In this document: piece by piece, positions 1-7,946 of the stretch
How the letters are laid out: every line of letters starts with the position of its first letter
Numbering within the stretch: position 1 is the stretch's first letter
Origin: Lachnospiraceae bacterium
Lineage (GTDB): Bacteria; Bacillota; Clostridia; Lachnospirales; Lachnospiraceae
Reading direction: 5' to 3'
DNA length: 64,000 nucleotides
NCBI GenBank assembly: GCA_022768465.1
Contig: JALELZ010000007.1
Coordinates: 1 to 64,000, forward strand
Notes under the pieces: model-generated
The model's input: the letters and a program-made list of their open reading frames with translations, nothing else
What the model was told of the DNA's origin: nothing
Databases searched by the model: none
Program-made: the position numbers and the translations under genes

Positions 1-1
1 G

Positions 2-190
2 GAGAACGAGCAATCCGTAGACGCATGGCTGGACATGGTGCAGGATTACTACGATTTACATGAGCTTGATCGTCCCACCCTCATGCGGCTCATCCAGAAA
101 ATTGAGATCAGCGAGAAATATACGGTGGACGACCATGAGGAACGGGACATCCACATCTACTACAATTTCGTCGGTTACATCGAAGTTTGA
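2..190 (+). CDS. Large serine recombinase, C-terminal end (partial at window edge)
   Basis: This open frame enters from the left edge and ends at a TGA at 188-190. The last ~60 residues (DRPTLMRLIQKIEI ... IYYNFVGYIEV) match the C-terminal tail (DUF4368-type) that I recall from large serine recombinases of Tn4451/Tn5397-like conjugative or mobilisable elements. The catalytic N-terminus is outside the window, so I cannot tell whether the gene is intact. It is on the strand opposite to the neighbouring housekeeping genes, and its codons are GC-richer (many GAC, CTC, ATC) than theirs, which suggests transfer. A fragment of a second recombinase follows within 26 bp. Confidence 0.7.
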   Translation, partial: ENEQSVDAWLDMVQDYYDLHELDRPTLMRLIQKIEISEKYTVDDHEERDIHIYYNFVGYIEV

Positions 191-215
191 ACTTGTCATT
201 CTTTATGCGAAGTGA

Positions 216-653
216 ACTAACGAGTTTTATGCCAAGGCTATCGAAAAGGAAATCCGGGACAGCCAAAAGGAATACGAACAGGCATCGGCACGTATTGCAA
301 AGCTGGATATACTGATTCAACGGATTTATGAGGACAATGTGGAAGGTAAGATTTCTGATGAGCGTTTTATGAAAATGTCCGAAATCTATGAGGCTGAACA
401 GAAACAGTTGACCGCCAGGGTGGCCGAACTGAATCAGATTATCAGCACAGCAAAGGAAAGTACCGCCAATGCAGATAGTTTCCTCAAACTGGTCAGAAGG
501 TATACGGATATCCGGGAACTCACCCCGGAAATCATCAGAACCTTTGTCGAGAAGGTTTATGTACATCAAACCGAAAAGGTCAATGGCGTAAAGACGAGAA
601 GAATCCGCATTGTGTTCAACTACATCGGAGAATGCGAACTTCCGATGGAATAA
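216..653 (+). pseudogene. Second large serine recombinase, C-terminal fragment
   Basis: The frame is open from 216 to the TAA at 651-653 but has no start near its beginning: it opens in the middle of a protein with EFYAKAIEKEIRDSQKEYE. It runs through a long charged helical stretch typical of the coiled-coil region of large serine recombinases and ends RIVFNYIGECELPME, the equivalent of the tail of the preceding fragment (IYYNFVGYIEV). A Met at 339 could start a 104-residue product, but that would hold no catalytic domain. The fragment is therefore a 5'-truncated relic fused behind another recombinase tail. Both lie just outside the tRNA-Ser gene, a common neighbourhood for integrated elements. 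Confidence 0.75.
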
Positions 654-687
654 AAATACGGCATAGCCGAACAAATCGACTATGCCG
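652..687 (-). terminator. Intrinsic terminator downstream of tRNA-Ser
   Basis: An 8-bp stem, CGGCATAG (659-666) with CTATGCCG (680-687), is followed on the minus strand by a T-rich run complementary to 652-658. In that direction it would end the tRNA-Ser transcript about 50 nt past the tRNA. It overlaps the stop codon of the recombinase fragment and may also block plus-strand transcription coming from that side, where the T-tract is weaker. Confidence 0.55.
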
Positions 688-740
688 ATATTTCAGGAAT
701 TATAAATCCCTATGAGAGACACCCTTTAGTGCTCTTCTTA

Positions 741-826
741 CGGAAAGGATGGGATTCGAACCCATGTGGAGTTGCCCCCAAACGGTTTTCAAGACCGCCT
801 CGTTATGACCGCTTCGATACCTTTCC
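741..826 (-). tRNA. tRNA-Ser (anticodon UGA)
   Basis: Read on the minus strand, the 86-nt gene has acceptor arms GGAAAGG and CCTTTCC, a long variable arm, a T-arm with GGTTCGAATCC, and the anticodon loop CTTGAAA with UGA at 789-791. Its length and extra arm are right for a class II serine tRNA reading UCA codons. CCA is not encoded. A consensus promoter lies just upstream and a hairpin terminator downstream. The recombinase relics end about 90 bp beyond its 3' end, but I see no duplicated tRNA tail that would mark an attachment site. Confidence 0.95.
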
Positions 827-846
827 AAACGCATTACGCACGTATT

Positions 847-875
847 AATATACTCTAATCGTACATAAATGTCAA
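847..875 (-). promoter_or_regulatory. Sigma-70 type promoter of tRNA-Ser
   Basis: On the minus strand a perfect -35 TTGACA (870-875) and a -10 TATATT (847-852) are separated by 17 bp. The start site would fall near 840, about 14 nt before the mature tRNA 5' end. Confidence 0.75.
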
Positions 876-926
876 GCAATTTATGAAAAAGATTTTTCTG
901 TTTTTGCTTTCCTGTTTTTTGCGTTT

Positions 927-1745
927 TTACTCTGATTGTTTTTCACCGTTTGCTGCTTTAGCATCTGCTGCATTTTCATTTGCTTCAGCCTCTTTAGCTT
1001 CCTTTATAAGACGTTCTGTCTCCCTGCGCCTTTCTTCCATATAAGCCTTGGCTATTATCATATCGTTAGGTGTTGTAAGCTTTATATTTCTATAATCTCC
1101 GCGTATTATACGCACTCTTGTATCGGTCATATTTTCAACTATGACCGCATCATCGGTTATTTTACTGGTATCGGAGTTATAGTCCTCTATGGTCTTATAA
1201 AGAGCTATGTATGCCTTTAATATCAGTGAATATGAAAATGCCTGCGGCGTCTGTGTGCTCCAAAGCTGAGCACGGTCTAAGGTAGACTGTGAAAAGCCGT
1301 TTGAATCAGCTCTCTTTATCGTATCTGTCACCGGAACTGCGGCAACACACGCTCTTGTAAGCTGTACATATTTACAGCAGCGGTCTATAAGCTCATCATC
1401 AACGAACGGACGGACTCCGTCATGAATAAGTACGTAGTCGGTATCCTCCGGAACCGAATTTAATCCGTTATATACTGACTTAAATCTCTCATCGCTGCCC
1501 TCAGTGATATTGCGAACCTTTGTAAAGCCGTATTTCATACAAAGCTTCAGCATTTCATCTCCGCAGTTCTTCGGTATGACAAGTACTATATGGTCTATGT
1601 TGTCATTTTCCTGAAATGCTCTGATGGTATGAGCTACAACAGGTATGCCTTCAAGCTCAAGAAACTGCTTTTTTATTTTTGACTGCATTCTTCGTCCGCC
1701 GCCTGCTGCCATAATGACTGCTGTGTACACCGGTTTCTTCAACAT
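927..1745 (-). CDS. ispD: 2-C-methyl-D-erythritol 4-phosphate cytidylyltransferase
   Basis: IspD joins CTP and MEP to give CDP-ME, the third step of the non-mevalonate isoprenoid pathway in the cytosol. The glycine-rich nucleotide loop AAGGGRRM is at residues ~13-20 and HDGVRPF near 108-114; TQTPQAF and KLTTPNDM complete the family pattern. I use the ATG at 1745 because a GGGG stretch sits about 7 nt upstream of it, whereas it directly abuts the other ATG at 1751. A charged, alanine-rich tail of ~35 residues extends past the usual family end. It is the last gene of the tsaE-tsaB-rimI-rnz-tsaD-ispD row, 31 bp after tsaD. No ispF is beside it. Confidence 0.92.
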   Translation of the reverse strand: MLKKPVYTAVIMAAGGGRRMQSKIKKQFLELEGIPVVAHTIRAFQENDNIDHIVLVIPKNCGDEMLKLCMKYGFTKVRNITEGSDERFKSVYNGLNSVPEDTDYVLIHDGVRPFVDDELIDRCCKYVQLTRACVAAVPVTDTIKRADSNGFSQSTLDRAQLWSTQTPQAFSYSLILKAYIALYKTIEDYNSDTSKITDDAVIVENMTDTRVRIIRGDYRNIKLTTPNDMIIAKAYMEERRRETERLIKEAKEAEANENAADAKAANGEKQSE

Positions 1746-1776
1746 TTTCATCCCCGCTTAAAATAGTTATGCACGC

Positions 1777-2817
1777 TTATGAAAGCGGCAGATTCGGAAG
1801 TGCATTAAGGCTCTCATCGTCTCTTGTTCCGGCAAGATATTCATAGTATCCCGCTGCTGCGATCATAGCTGCATTGTCCGTACAGAACACTGGTTCCGGA
1901 TAGAGACATTTGATTCCGTGCTTTTCGCATTCTGCTTTCATGGCAGCCCTAAGCGCCGTGTTTGCACTTACGCCTCCTGCTATAGCTACTGTTCCTATGC
2001 CGTACTCTATGCCACATTTCACGGTTCTTGATACCAACACATCTGTGACTGCCGCTTCAAATGATGCCGCAAGGTCACTGACATCGATATTTTCACCTTT
2101 CATCTGAGCTCCGTTTATATAATTAAGCACAGCTGATTTAAGCCCTGAGAATGAAAAATCGTAAGGACTGTCCTTAACCTCTCCTCTCGGAAATTCTATG
2201 GCATGAGGATTTCCTCCGATCGCAGCACGGTCTACCTTAGGGCCTCCCGGATATCCGAGTCCTACAGCTCTTGCAACCTTATCAAAGGTCTCTCCTGCTG
2301 CATCATCATGAGTTCTTCCTACCAGTTCAAAGCTCTTATAATCCTTAACCACTGCAAGATGTGTATGCCCGCCGCTTACAACAAGACATACATACGGAGG
2401 TTCAAGCTCCTTATGAGTTATATAGTTTGCCGCAATATGTCCCTCGATATGATTTACGCCTATAAGCGGCTTATCCAGAGCATAAGCCAATGCCTTGGCC
2501 TCAGATACACCTACTAACAACGCACCTACAAGACCCGGCCCCTTAGTTACCGCTATGGCATCAATATCTTCAAAGCTCATGCCGGCTTCCTTAAGTGCCA
2601 TTTTTATAACGCCGTTAATATTTTCACAGTGCAGTCTTGATGCTATCTCAGGAACAACACCTCCGTACACTGTATGAATGTCTATCTGTGATGAGATCAC
2701 ATTTGAAAGCACTTCTCTGCCGTTTCTGACAACTGCTGCCGCAGTCTCGTCACAGGAACTCTCTATTCCAAGTATAGTGATATTTTCTTTATTTACTGTT
2801 TTATCGGTAGTTATCAT
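1777..2817 (-). CDS. tsaD: tRNA N6-adenosine threonylcarbamoyltransferase
   Basis: TsaD transfers the threonylcarbamoyl group to A37 of tRNAs that read ANN codons, giving t6A; it works with TsaB and TsaE, both encoded just upstream. The ASKHA-fold signature [14 protein letters not shown] (residues ~17-30), metal-binding H123 and H127 in HIEGHIA, and VSGGHTHL are all present. The 346-residue length is normal. The start follows the rnz stop by 11 bp; its ribosome binding site is weak, so translational coupling is likely. TsaC/Sua5, which makes the intermediate, is not in the window. Confidence 0.96.
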   Translation of the reverse strand: MITTDKTVNKENITILGIESSCDETAAAVVRNGREVLSNVISSQIDIHTVYGGVVPEIASRLHCENINGVIKMALKEAGMSFEDIDAIAVTKGPGLVGALLVGVSEAKALAYALDKPLIGVNHIEGHIAANYITHKELEPPYVCLVVSGGHTHLAVVKDYKSFELVGRTHDDAAGETFDKVARAVGLGYPGGPKVDRAAIGGNPHAIEFPRGEVKDSPYDFSFSGLKSAVLNYINGAQMKGENIDVSDLAASFEAAVTDVLVSRTVKCGIEYGIGTVAIAGGVSANTALRAAMKAECEKHGIKCLYPEPVFCTDNAAMIAAAGYYEYLAGTRDDESLNALPNLPLS

Positions 2818-2828
2818 CGCGTAATTAT

Positions 2829-3752
2829 TCAGTCCTCATCATAATTAAGCTCTGCGGTCATCCCGTCCTTGCCGCATTTTACAGCCGGAAAGACCTTCTT
2901 GAGCTCGTCAAGATACTGCTTCGGATTAATCATTGATGGGCTGTAATGTGTAAGCCACATCTGTCTCGGAGAAACCTTTGCCTCAGCTGCCATATGCACC
3001 GCCTCCTGCATAGTGCAGTGCTTATAGCTTCTGGCCTTATCCGCACAATCAGGATCTCCGTACATGCCCTCGCATATAAAAATATCTGTATCAGATGCAG
3101 CATTTACAATGTTGTCGCAAGGCCTTGTGTCAGTGGTATAAGTAACCTTTATGCCTCTTCTTTCAGGACCCATGACCATCTCCGGTCTGTAAATGCTTCC
3201 GCTTCGCTCATCCTTGACTATTTCGCCCTTTTGAAGCAGACCCCAGCAATTCATAGGTATGCCTGCCGCTTTTGCGGCCTCCGGATCAAACTTGCCCTTT
3301 CTCGGAACAGTGACACTGTATCCATAGCATTGTATAGCATGCTTAACTTTAAATGCCTTTATGACATAAGGTCCTAATTTATACTCTTCGGTATTCTGAT
3401 CAAGCTCAATAAACCTCATCTCAAAGGAAAGCTCAGGCGCTATGCATCTTAAAGACTTAACAATATTAAAAAGTCCTTTAGGTCCAATCATTACGACCGG
3501 CTCAGTCCTGTCTGAATTGGTCATATTTAAAAGCATGCCCGGGAGTCCTGATATATGATCCGCATGGTAATGCGTAAAGCACATAATATCTATGGCCTTT
3601 GGGGACCAGCCAACCTCTTTAAGCGCTATCTGCGTACCCTCGCCGCAGTCTATAAGTATATTTGAGCCCTCGCTTCTTAACATAAGGCTCGTCAACCACC
3701 TATGGGGCATAGGCGTCATTCCGCCTGTGCCCAGTAAACAAACATCTAACAT
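2829..3752 (-). CDS. rnz: Ribonuclease Z
   Basis: RNase Z is a zinc endonuclease that cuts the 3' trailer of tRNA precursors. It has the metallo-beta-lactamase fold with the HxHxDH motif HYHADH at residues 61-66 and a late conserved histidine (LTHYSPS). At 307 residues it is the short RNase Z form, not the long eukaryotic one. Its ATG (3750-3752) overlaps the end of rimI by 7 bp, so the two are probably translationally coupled. Together with the flanking tsa genes this makes a tRNA-maturation operon. Confidence 0.93.
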   Translation of the reverse strand: MLDVCLLGTGGMTPMPHRWLTSLMLRSEGSNILIDCGEGTQIALKEVGWSPKAIDIMCFTHYHADHISGLPGMLLNMTNSDRTEPVVMIGPKGLFNIVKSLRCIAPELSFEMRFIELDQNTEEYKLGPYVIKAFKVKHAIQCYGYSVTVPRKGKFDPEAAKAAGIPMNCWGLLQKGEIVKDERSGSIYRPEMVMGPERRGIKVTYTTDTRPCDNIVNAASDTDIFICEGMYGDPDCADKARSYKHCTMQEAVHMAAEAKVSPRQMWLTHYSPSMINPKQYLDELKKVFPAVKCGKDGMTAELNYDED

Positions 3753-4303
3753 TCAAACCTCATTATAACGGCATCCTCCTTAGGATCATGATAATATCCT
3801 TTCCTGATGCCTTCTGCCTTAAACCCGGCGTTTTCATACATTTTTAATGCCGGTGTGTTTCCGGCTCTTACTTCAAGGAAAATGCTTCCGGCCCTTCTTA
3901 TTTCAGCCTCCGAAATCAACCTCCTGAGAAGTCCTCCTCCGATGCCCTGCCCTCTATGTTCATCTGAAACAGCTATAAAAATAAGCTCCGCATCATCAAA
4001 GCATCTTAACAGCGCATAGCCTATCGCTTCGTTTTTTTCTTCGCCGCAGCTATCAAGAGCTGTTTCTGATGCAGCATTTAAATGATCCGGCTTTGAGCCG
4101 TCTGCATTTTCGGCACCCGGCATTTTGGCATCTTCTGTGACCGCAGCGAGCAGACAGTCATAATCATTTATAATATTTTCTTTAAATGCCTCCCTGCCCC
4201 AGCAGCTGTCCTGAAAGACATTTTTATCTATGGCCGCTATATCATCAAGCAGAGCATTTCTGTAATCATCACTAAGCTCTGCTGTCAGCTCTATGATCTT
4301 CAT
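3746..4303 (-). CDS. rimI: Ribosomal protein S18 alanine N-acetyltransferase-like GNAT
   Basis: A GNAT acetyltransferase in the rimI position between tsaB and rnz. The acetyl-CoA binding segment EHRGQGIGGGLL (~135-146) and the C-terminal NTPALKMYENAGF pattern are classic for RimI. An extra ~35-residue hydrophilic stretch (roughly residues 56-92, rich in A, D, E, S) interrupts the fold between early strands, making the protein 185 residues instead of ~150. It ends in TAG, so this stop codon is used normally here. Substrate S18 is assumed from family and context; genes in this position may also act on other N-termini. Confidence 0.87.
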   Translation of the reverse strand: MKIIELTAELSDDYRNALLDDIAAIDKNVFQDSCWGREAFKENIINDYDCLLAAVTEDAKMPGAENADGSKPDHLNAASETALDSCGEEKNEAIGYALLRCFDDAELIFIAVSDEHRGQGIGGGLLRRLISEAEIRRAGSIFLEVRAGNTPALKMYENAGFKAEGIRKGYYHDPKEDAVIMRFEC

Positions 4304-4319
4304 AATGCGTGACCTTCTT

Positions 4320-5138
4320 TTAGTGCTGCTTCATTTTCTTCAGGCTGTGTTTCCCCGGATCCTCCAAAAGGCCCGCCTCATTTTCACGCTCAGCCTGGGA
4401 TTTCCTTAAATATTCAGGTGCAAAATCATCCGAATTCATAATGCTTCCGCTGTAAAAATCTATCTTGTCAGCGCCCAAATTCCTGACTTCTTCAGAAGAT
4501 GTATTATGCTCTATCAGCCATTTTCTGTAAAGCTCCGCTCCTACGGAAGCAACATATGCTCCGCGCTGACGGTTAAATTCAGCTCCGGCAAAGCTTATAT
4601 CGCCCTCAAGCTCCTCCGCTATAGTATCGGAATAAACAGGCACACCGTCTCCGACAAAAATAAATTCCTTCTCTGTATCAGGATAAAGCCCGGCTAATTT
4701 TGCTATAAATTCATGGATATCGCAGGCATCTTCATCAATCAGTGAAGAACCTCCCTGATATGCCGCACAATACACCTGTGAACGTCTCGCATCCATTATC
4801 GGACATATGATTGCATCAGTAATGCGGCTTAAGGGCCATCCGAGAGACATAAGTGTCGGAACGCTTACAACAGGCTTATCAAGTGCAAGAGCAATTCCCT
4901 TTGCTGTTGCCGCGCCTATCCTTAAGCCTGTAAATGAGCCCGGTCCCGCAGAGACTGCAATTGCATCTATCTCTTCAAGCTTCATTCCGGAAATATCACA
5001 CATTGATCTTATCATCGGAAGCAAGGTCTCCGAATGAGTAAGCTTGTTATTTATCGTAAATTCTGCCTTCAGAAGATCATCATAAACTATTGCTGCAGAA
5101 GCCACGAGTCCCGATGATTCTATCGCGAGGATCTTCAT
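4320..5138 (-). CDS. tsaB: tRNA threonylcarbamoyladenosine synthesis protein TsaB
   Basis: TsaB is the non-catalytic ASKHA partner of TsaD in t6A formation. The N-terminal ILAIESSG and GPGSFTGLRIG (~67-77) are diagnostic. The protein has 272 residues; the last ~35 (lysine- and glutamate-rich) go beyond the usual ~230 and are not obviously conserved. Its ATG overlaps the stop of tsaE by 4 bp (ATGA), a standard coupling arrangement. Confidence 0.94.
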   Translation of the reverse strand: MKILAIESSGLVASAAIVYDDLLKAEFTINNKLTHSETLLPMIRSMCDISGMKLEEIDAIAVSAGPGSFTGLRIGAATAKGIALALDKPVVSVPTLMSLGWPLSRITDAIICPIMDARRSQVYCAAYQGGSSLIDEDACDIHEFIAKLAGLYPDTEKEFIFVGDGVPVYSDTIAEELEGDISFAGAEFNRQRGAYVASVGAELYRKWLIEHNTSSEEVRNLGADKIDFYSGSIMNSDDFAPEYLRKSQAERENEAGLLEDPGKHSLKKMKQH

Positions 5139-5584
5139 AATATCCCCTCCCTGTCTATGCTTATAACTCTAAAGTCATTGCCCTTTTCCAATTCTCTTTC
5201 TATCGTAATATTAACAGCACTTTCCGGAATAAGTTCTTCGATAAGCTCTGACCATTCTACAAGACAAACTCCTTCTCCGAAGAAATATTCCTCATAGCCT
5301 ATCGCCTCCATCTCGCTCGGATCTCCGATCCTGTACACATCAAAATGATATAAAGGAAGCCTTCCTTCAGGATATTCCTTTATAATCGTAAATGTAGGAG
5401 ATGTCACAGGCTCTTTAATGCCGAGACCTTCAGCAAAGCCTTTTGCAAATACAGTCTTACCGGCACCGAGATCTCCATCCAGACAATAAATATCTCCCGG
5501 TTTTGCCTTAAGCGCTGTCCTTTTTCCAGCCTCAAAGGTCTCATTCTCCGAAACCGTCTCAATTGTAAATATCATTTTATTCAT
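5135..5584 (-). CDS. tsaE: tRNA threonylcarbamoyladenosine synthesis ATPase TsaE
   Basis: TsaE is the small P-loop ATPase that resets the TsaBD complex during t6A synthesis. The Walker A motif GDLGAGKT is at residues 37-44, followed by SPTFTI and the FDVYRI box; length 149 is usual. It is the first gene of the operon. A second Met at codon 4 is a possible start; neither has a strong ribosome binding site, so the longer form is kept. The operon promoter lies 10-38 bp upstream. Confidence 0.95.
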   Translation of the reverse strand: MNKMIFTIETVSENETFEAGKRTALKAKPGDIYCLDGDLGAGKTVFAKGFAEGLGIKEPVTSPTFTIIKEYPEGRLPLYHFDVYRIGDPSEMEAIGYEEYFFGEGVCLVEWSELIEELIPESAVNITIERELEKGNDFRVISIDREGIL

Positions 5585-5593
5585 AGCATTTAC

Positions 5594-5622
5594 AGTATAT
5601 CACATAATCCAGTCTGCTTGAA
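5594..5622 (-). promoter_or_regulatory. Promoter of the tsaE-ispD operon
   Basis: On the minus strand a -10 TATACT (5594-5599), preceded by TG at the extended -10 position, lies 17 bp from a weak -35 TTCAAG (5617-5622). The leader to tsaE would be very short (under 10 nt), which may explain the lack of a good ribosome binding site there. Confidence 0.5.
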
Positions 5623-5637
5623 AGATGTAGGGCTTGT

Positions 5638-6024
5638 ATGATATATTATTTTATTATGGATAAAAATTTAGAAACTGCTTACAAAAAAATAGGACGCTAC
5701 AGCCTGTGGTTTGCTATTGCAGGCATCATCTGCTATATGACCTTTTTCCCTGACGGCATATTCTACAGCTTTTTCTGCGGAATTATGGCTGTCGCCAGCT
5801 TTATCGTTGCAAAGCGCAGCTGTAAGAGCGCCGGTTCTGTCGCAGGACTTATAATCGGAATTATAGATATCGGCATGGGCGTTATGGCTTTTTACGGACT
5901 GTATCTTATCTATTCTGCTGCCGCAGATCCGGTAGTAGGACCTAAGGTAGCACAGTTTCTTTCCAACATGCTCTCTCAGTACGGTGTTTCCCTGGACCAG
6001 TTTATAAGCACTATGTCACGATGA
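5638..6024 (+). CDS. Small integral membrane protein of unknown function
   Basis: The 128-residue protein has three hydrophobic segments (about residues 20-38, 41-56 and 70-95) joined by short basic loops such as AKRSCKSAG, then a hydrophilic C-terminus. It resembles the generic DUF4190-like two/three-helix proteins common in Clostridia, but I cannot name the family firmly. The start at 5638 has a weak AGGG about 6 nt upstream; the next Met (codon 7) lacks one. It is transcribed away from tsaE and followed by its own terminator, so it is a single-gene unit. Confidence 0.6.
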   Translation: MIYYFIMDKNLETAYKKIGRYSLWFAIAGIICYMTFFPDGIFYSFFCGIMAVASFIVAKRSCKSAGSVAGLIIGIIDIGMGVMAFYGLYLIYSAAADPVVGPKVAQFLSNMLSQYGVSLDQFISTMSR

Positions 6025-6107
6025 AAAGTACTGACTTGAGCCTTACTATGACATCAGTGTCAAAAGGTCAGATATCTTATTATTAATTACAAAGCCTATA
6101 TGACAGC

Positions 6108-6146
6108 GAACAGGCGGCAGATGATTTGCCGCCCGTTCTATATTAT
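6108..6146 (+). terminator. Terminator after the 5638-6024 gene
   Basis: An inverted repeat (GAACAGGCGGCA at 6108-6119 with TGCCGCCCGTTC at 6127-6138, one A/C mismatch) with a 7-nt loop is followed by TATATTATTT. It could also serve flavodoxin transcripts arriving from the other side. Confidence 0.65.
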
Positions 6147-6233
6147 TTAAGAAGGTTTAAAATATTTTGTTTATGCCATTTGTTATATTGCAGTATATTT
6201 AAAATTGGCTTTGATTAAAATATTGTGAATGAA

Positions 6234-6659
6234 TCATCTTGCAACTGATGCTCCTAAATCGCTGCACTGTTCCTTAGCGGCATCATCAGGTGTTTCATGC
6301 GCCATGACGCATTCTGTGCAGAGGCTGACTCCGCTGTCCTTTGCATCAGCCTCCCATGCGCGCATCCAATCTCCGTCACCCCATCCGTAAGATCCGAAAA
6401 GAGCAACTCTTTTTCCGCCAAGCTCACTCTTTACAGCTTCCCACATAGGTTCAAACTCTGTTTCCTCAAGCTGTTCAGCACCCATTGCCGGGCATCCGAA
6501 GGCAATTCCGGTATATCCGGATATCTTATCAGCTCCGAATTCACCTGCTGTTAAAATATCCACCTCAGCTCCTGCCTTTTTTGCACCATCCGCAACAGCT
6601 TCTGCCATCGCCTGTGTATTTCCTGAGCCACTCCAGTATACTACAGCTACTTTACTCAT
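6234..6659 (-). CDS. Flavodoxin
   Basis: A short-chain flavodoxin (141 residues): an FMN-bound electron carrier that replaces ferredoxin when iron is scarce. The FMN phosphate loop WSGSGNTQAMA is at residues ~9-19, FGCPAMG near 58-64, and the FGSYGWGDGDW segment near 88-98 holds the ring-stacking aromatics. The ATG at 6659 follows AAAGGAAA by ~8 nt; an upstream ATG at 6686 has no such site. It lies downstream of the DUF3793 and DUF2325 genes, whose promoter carries the same operator as the feo operon, in line with an iron-limitation role. Confidence 0.93.
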   Translation of the reverse strand: MSKVAVVYWSGSGNTQAMAEAVADGAKKAGAEVDILTAGEFGADKISGYTGIAFGCPAMGAEQLEETEFEPMWEAVKSELGGKRVALFGSYGWGDGDWMRAWEADAKDSGVSLCTECVMAHETPDDAAKEQCSDLGASVAR

Positions 6660-6772
6660 TTTATTGTTTCCTTTCTTTGTAAGCATTAAACATAAAATGT
6701 CACGCTTAATTACTTTTATATGAATGCCTTTGATCAGGCATTACATGCCTATTTATCATTTAAATTTATTAA

Positions 6773-7324
6773 TCACACTGCCACCAAAAGTTCAGCGATA
6801 GTTTTCCCGTTTTTTTGCATTTTGCAATAGGTCTCCGTACATTTATTGTAAATGTCAAATTTCTTTTTTGCGGCTTCTTCATCGCCGTATACCTTCCAGC
6901 TTCCGATGCATTTATAATTTGCGGCGCTGTTTTCCATAAAGCCCTTTACATCTTCCGGAGGATAACTCAGAAACAGTCCTATTTCATGGGGGAAATCATG
7001 CTGTGTTCTGATCCTTTCCGCAAGCTCTGTGAGACACCCGGTATAAGATGTACTTTTATACCCGGCCATTTTAAGTATCGCTCTCGCAGCAGGCTCTTCA
7101 AGATCAGCCTTAAGTCTTTTGGGTCTGAACATGTATACAAGAACATTATTTCTTATAAAATTCACCGGGATCATACATAGGCCCTTTGAAATTAATGTTC
7201 TGTTATATCCGGCCATTTGCTCAATAACTTCGCTCTTTGATTCCATAGGGCAAAGGAACAAGCTGCCTGTTTTCACTCCTGCCAGGGTCGGTGACCCGTA
7301 TCTGACAAAATATTCCTCTGACAT
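6773..7324 (-). CDS. DUF3793 family protein
   Basis: The 183-residue sequence (LISKGLCMIPVN ... RPKRLKADL ... HEIGLFLSYPPEDVKGF ... CIGSWKVYGDEEAAKKKFD) fits what I recall of DUF3793, a soluble Clostridia family of unknown activity often found near feo genes and flavodoxin. The Pro-Pro-Glu-Asp-Val region and the W-x-VYGD motif are the best landmarks. No signal peptide or membrane segment. The start at 7324 follows GAGAGGAATGT closely. Position between flavodoxin and the DUF2325 gene suggests a shared metal-responsive transcript. Confidence 0.75.
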   Translation of the reverse strand: MSEEYFVRYGSPTLAGVKTGSLFLCPMESKSEVIEQMAGYNRTLISKGLCMIPVNFIRNNVLVYMFRPKRLKADLEEPAARAILKMAGYKSTSYTGCLTELAERIRTQHDFPHEIGLFLSYPPEDVKGFMENSAANYKCIGSWKVYGDEEAAKKKFDIYNKCTETYCKMQKNGKTIAELLVAV

Positions 7325-7404
7325 ACATTCCTCTCGATAAGCTAGCTTAACTTCTTTGACATAAAAGCTATAAAGAAAATTTTTTTATCTCCTTTGCGAT
7401 ACAT

Positions 7405-7695
7405 TCAGACAGCTTCCAAGGAAGTATGCTCCTTAAGCACTCCTCTTAATGCAGAAATCGAACTTGAATGACATCTTGCGATGATCGTATCCTTCTATGC
7501 CTCTGATACAGCCACATTCAGCATTTTGTGAGACATGGTGTTAGTAAAGAACACCATCAGATCAGGATTCCCAATCTTACTTCTCAAATTTCCTGACGGT
7601 TTTGTAAATACCTTCGCCGTGCAGTTATTCTCTTTGCAAAGATCCTTATAACGGCGTTCCATGCATTCATTTCCGCCAAGTATTACCACGCTCAT
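7405..7695 (-). pseudogene. DUF2325 protein interrupted by an in-frame TAG
   Basis: The first 66 codons (MSVVILGGNECMERRYKDL ... DLMVFFTNTMSHKMLNVAVSEA) match the N-terminal two thirds of the small DUF2325 family. A TAG follows at 7495-7497. The same frame then continues for 29 more codons, K-D-T-I-I-A-R-C-H-S-S-S and onward to a TGA at 7405-7407. RCHSSS plus the following helix is the conserved C-terminal end of this family, so the TAG splits one ~96-residue protein. A strong ribosome binding site (CAGGAG) precedes the ATG. A single GAG-to-TAG change would explain it; a sequencing error or recoding cannot be excluded. Confidence 0.75.
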
Positions 7696-7746
7696 ATATA
7701 CTCCTGTCAGATCATTTTTGGAGAATATCTGTATTCCGCATTAATT

Positions 7747-7762
7747 GTTAGCGTATGCTAAC
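7747..7762. promoter_or_regulatory. Feo-type operator, perfect palindrome
   Basis: GTTAGCGTATGCTAAC is a 16-bp inverted repeat matching the GTTAG-N7-TAAC sites of the feo array. It lies 52 bp upstream of the DUF2325 start codon, so it is well placed to control the DUF2325-DUF3793-flavodoxin group. Binding protein unknown. Confidence 0.6.
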
Positions 7763-7840
7763 TTAAGTAAAAAAATATAGATATCCGCTAAGTTGATCAA
7801 ATATATGCATCAGTCTGATTCATGCTTTTTCCCTTTGTTT

Positions 7841-7856
7841 ATTAGCCTTGACTAAC
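7841..7856. promoter_or_regulatory. Second feo-type operator before the DUF2325 gene
   Basis: ATTAGCCTTGACTAAC differs from the GTTAG-N7-TAAC pattern only at its first base. It starts 94 bp from the first operator, close to three 31-33 bp steps, as in the feo array. Confidence 0.45.
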
Positions 7857-7872
7857 ATAGTGATATAATAAT

Positions 7873-7928
7873 AAAAAACCGAAGCTGTCTCCGCTCCGTT
7901 TGGGCAAAAGACAGCTCCGTTTGGTTTA
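7873..7928 (-). terminator. Terminator of the P-type ATPase gene
   Basis: On the minus strand GAGCTGTCT pairs imperfectly with AGACAGCTTC (one internal mismatch), the outer arms AACC and GGTT extend the hairpin, and a run of six T follows. It separates the ATPase from the operator-controlled DUF2325 unit. Confidence 0.7.
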
Positions 7929-7946
7929 AATTATGTATTTATTTTG

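Noticed and set aside
108-674. A 188-codon minus-strand frame across the recombinase relics
   Set aside because: It is the antisense of two clear recombinase fragments and resembles no protein.
741-826. tRNA-Ser 3' end as an attachment site of the recombinase element
   Set aside because: I see no duplicated tRNA end near the recombinase fragments, and large serine recombinases mostly do not use tRNA sites.
7405-7497. Amber recoding (pyrrolysine or suppression) in the DUF2325 gene
   Set aside because: rimI ends normally with TAG, and no pyrrolysine genes or downstream signal are visible; mutation or error is simpler.
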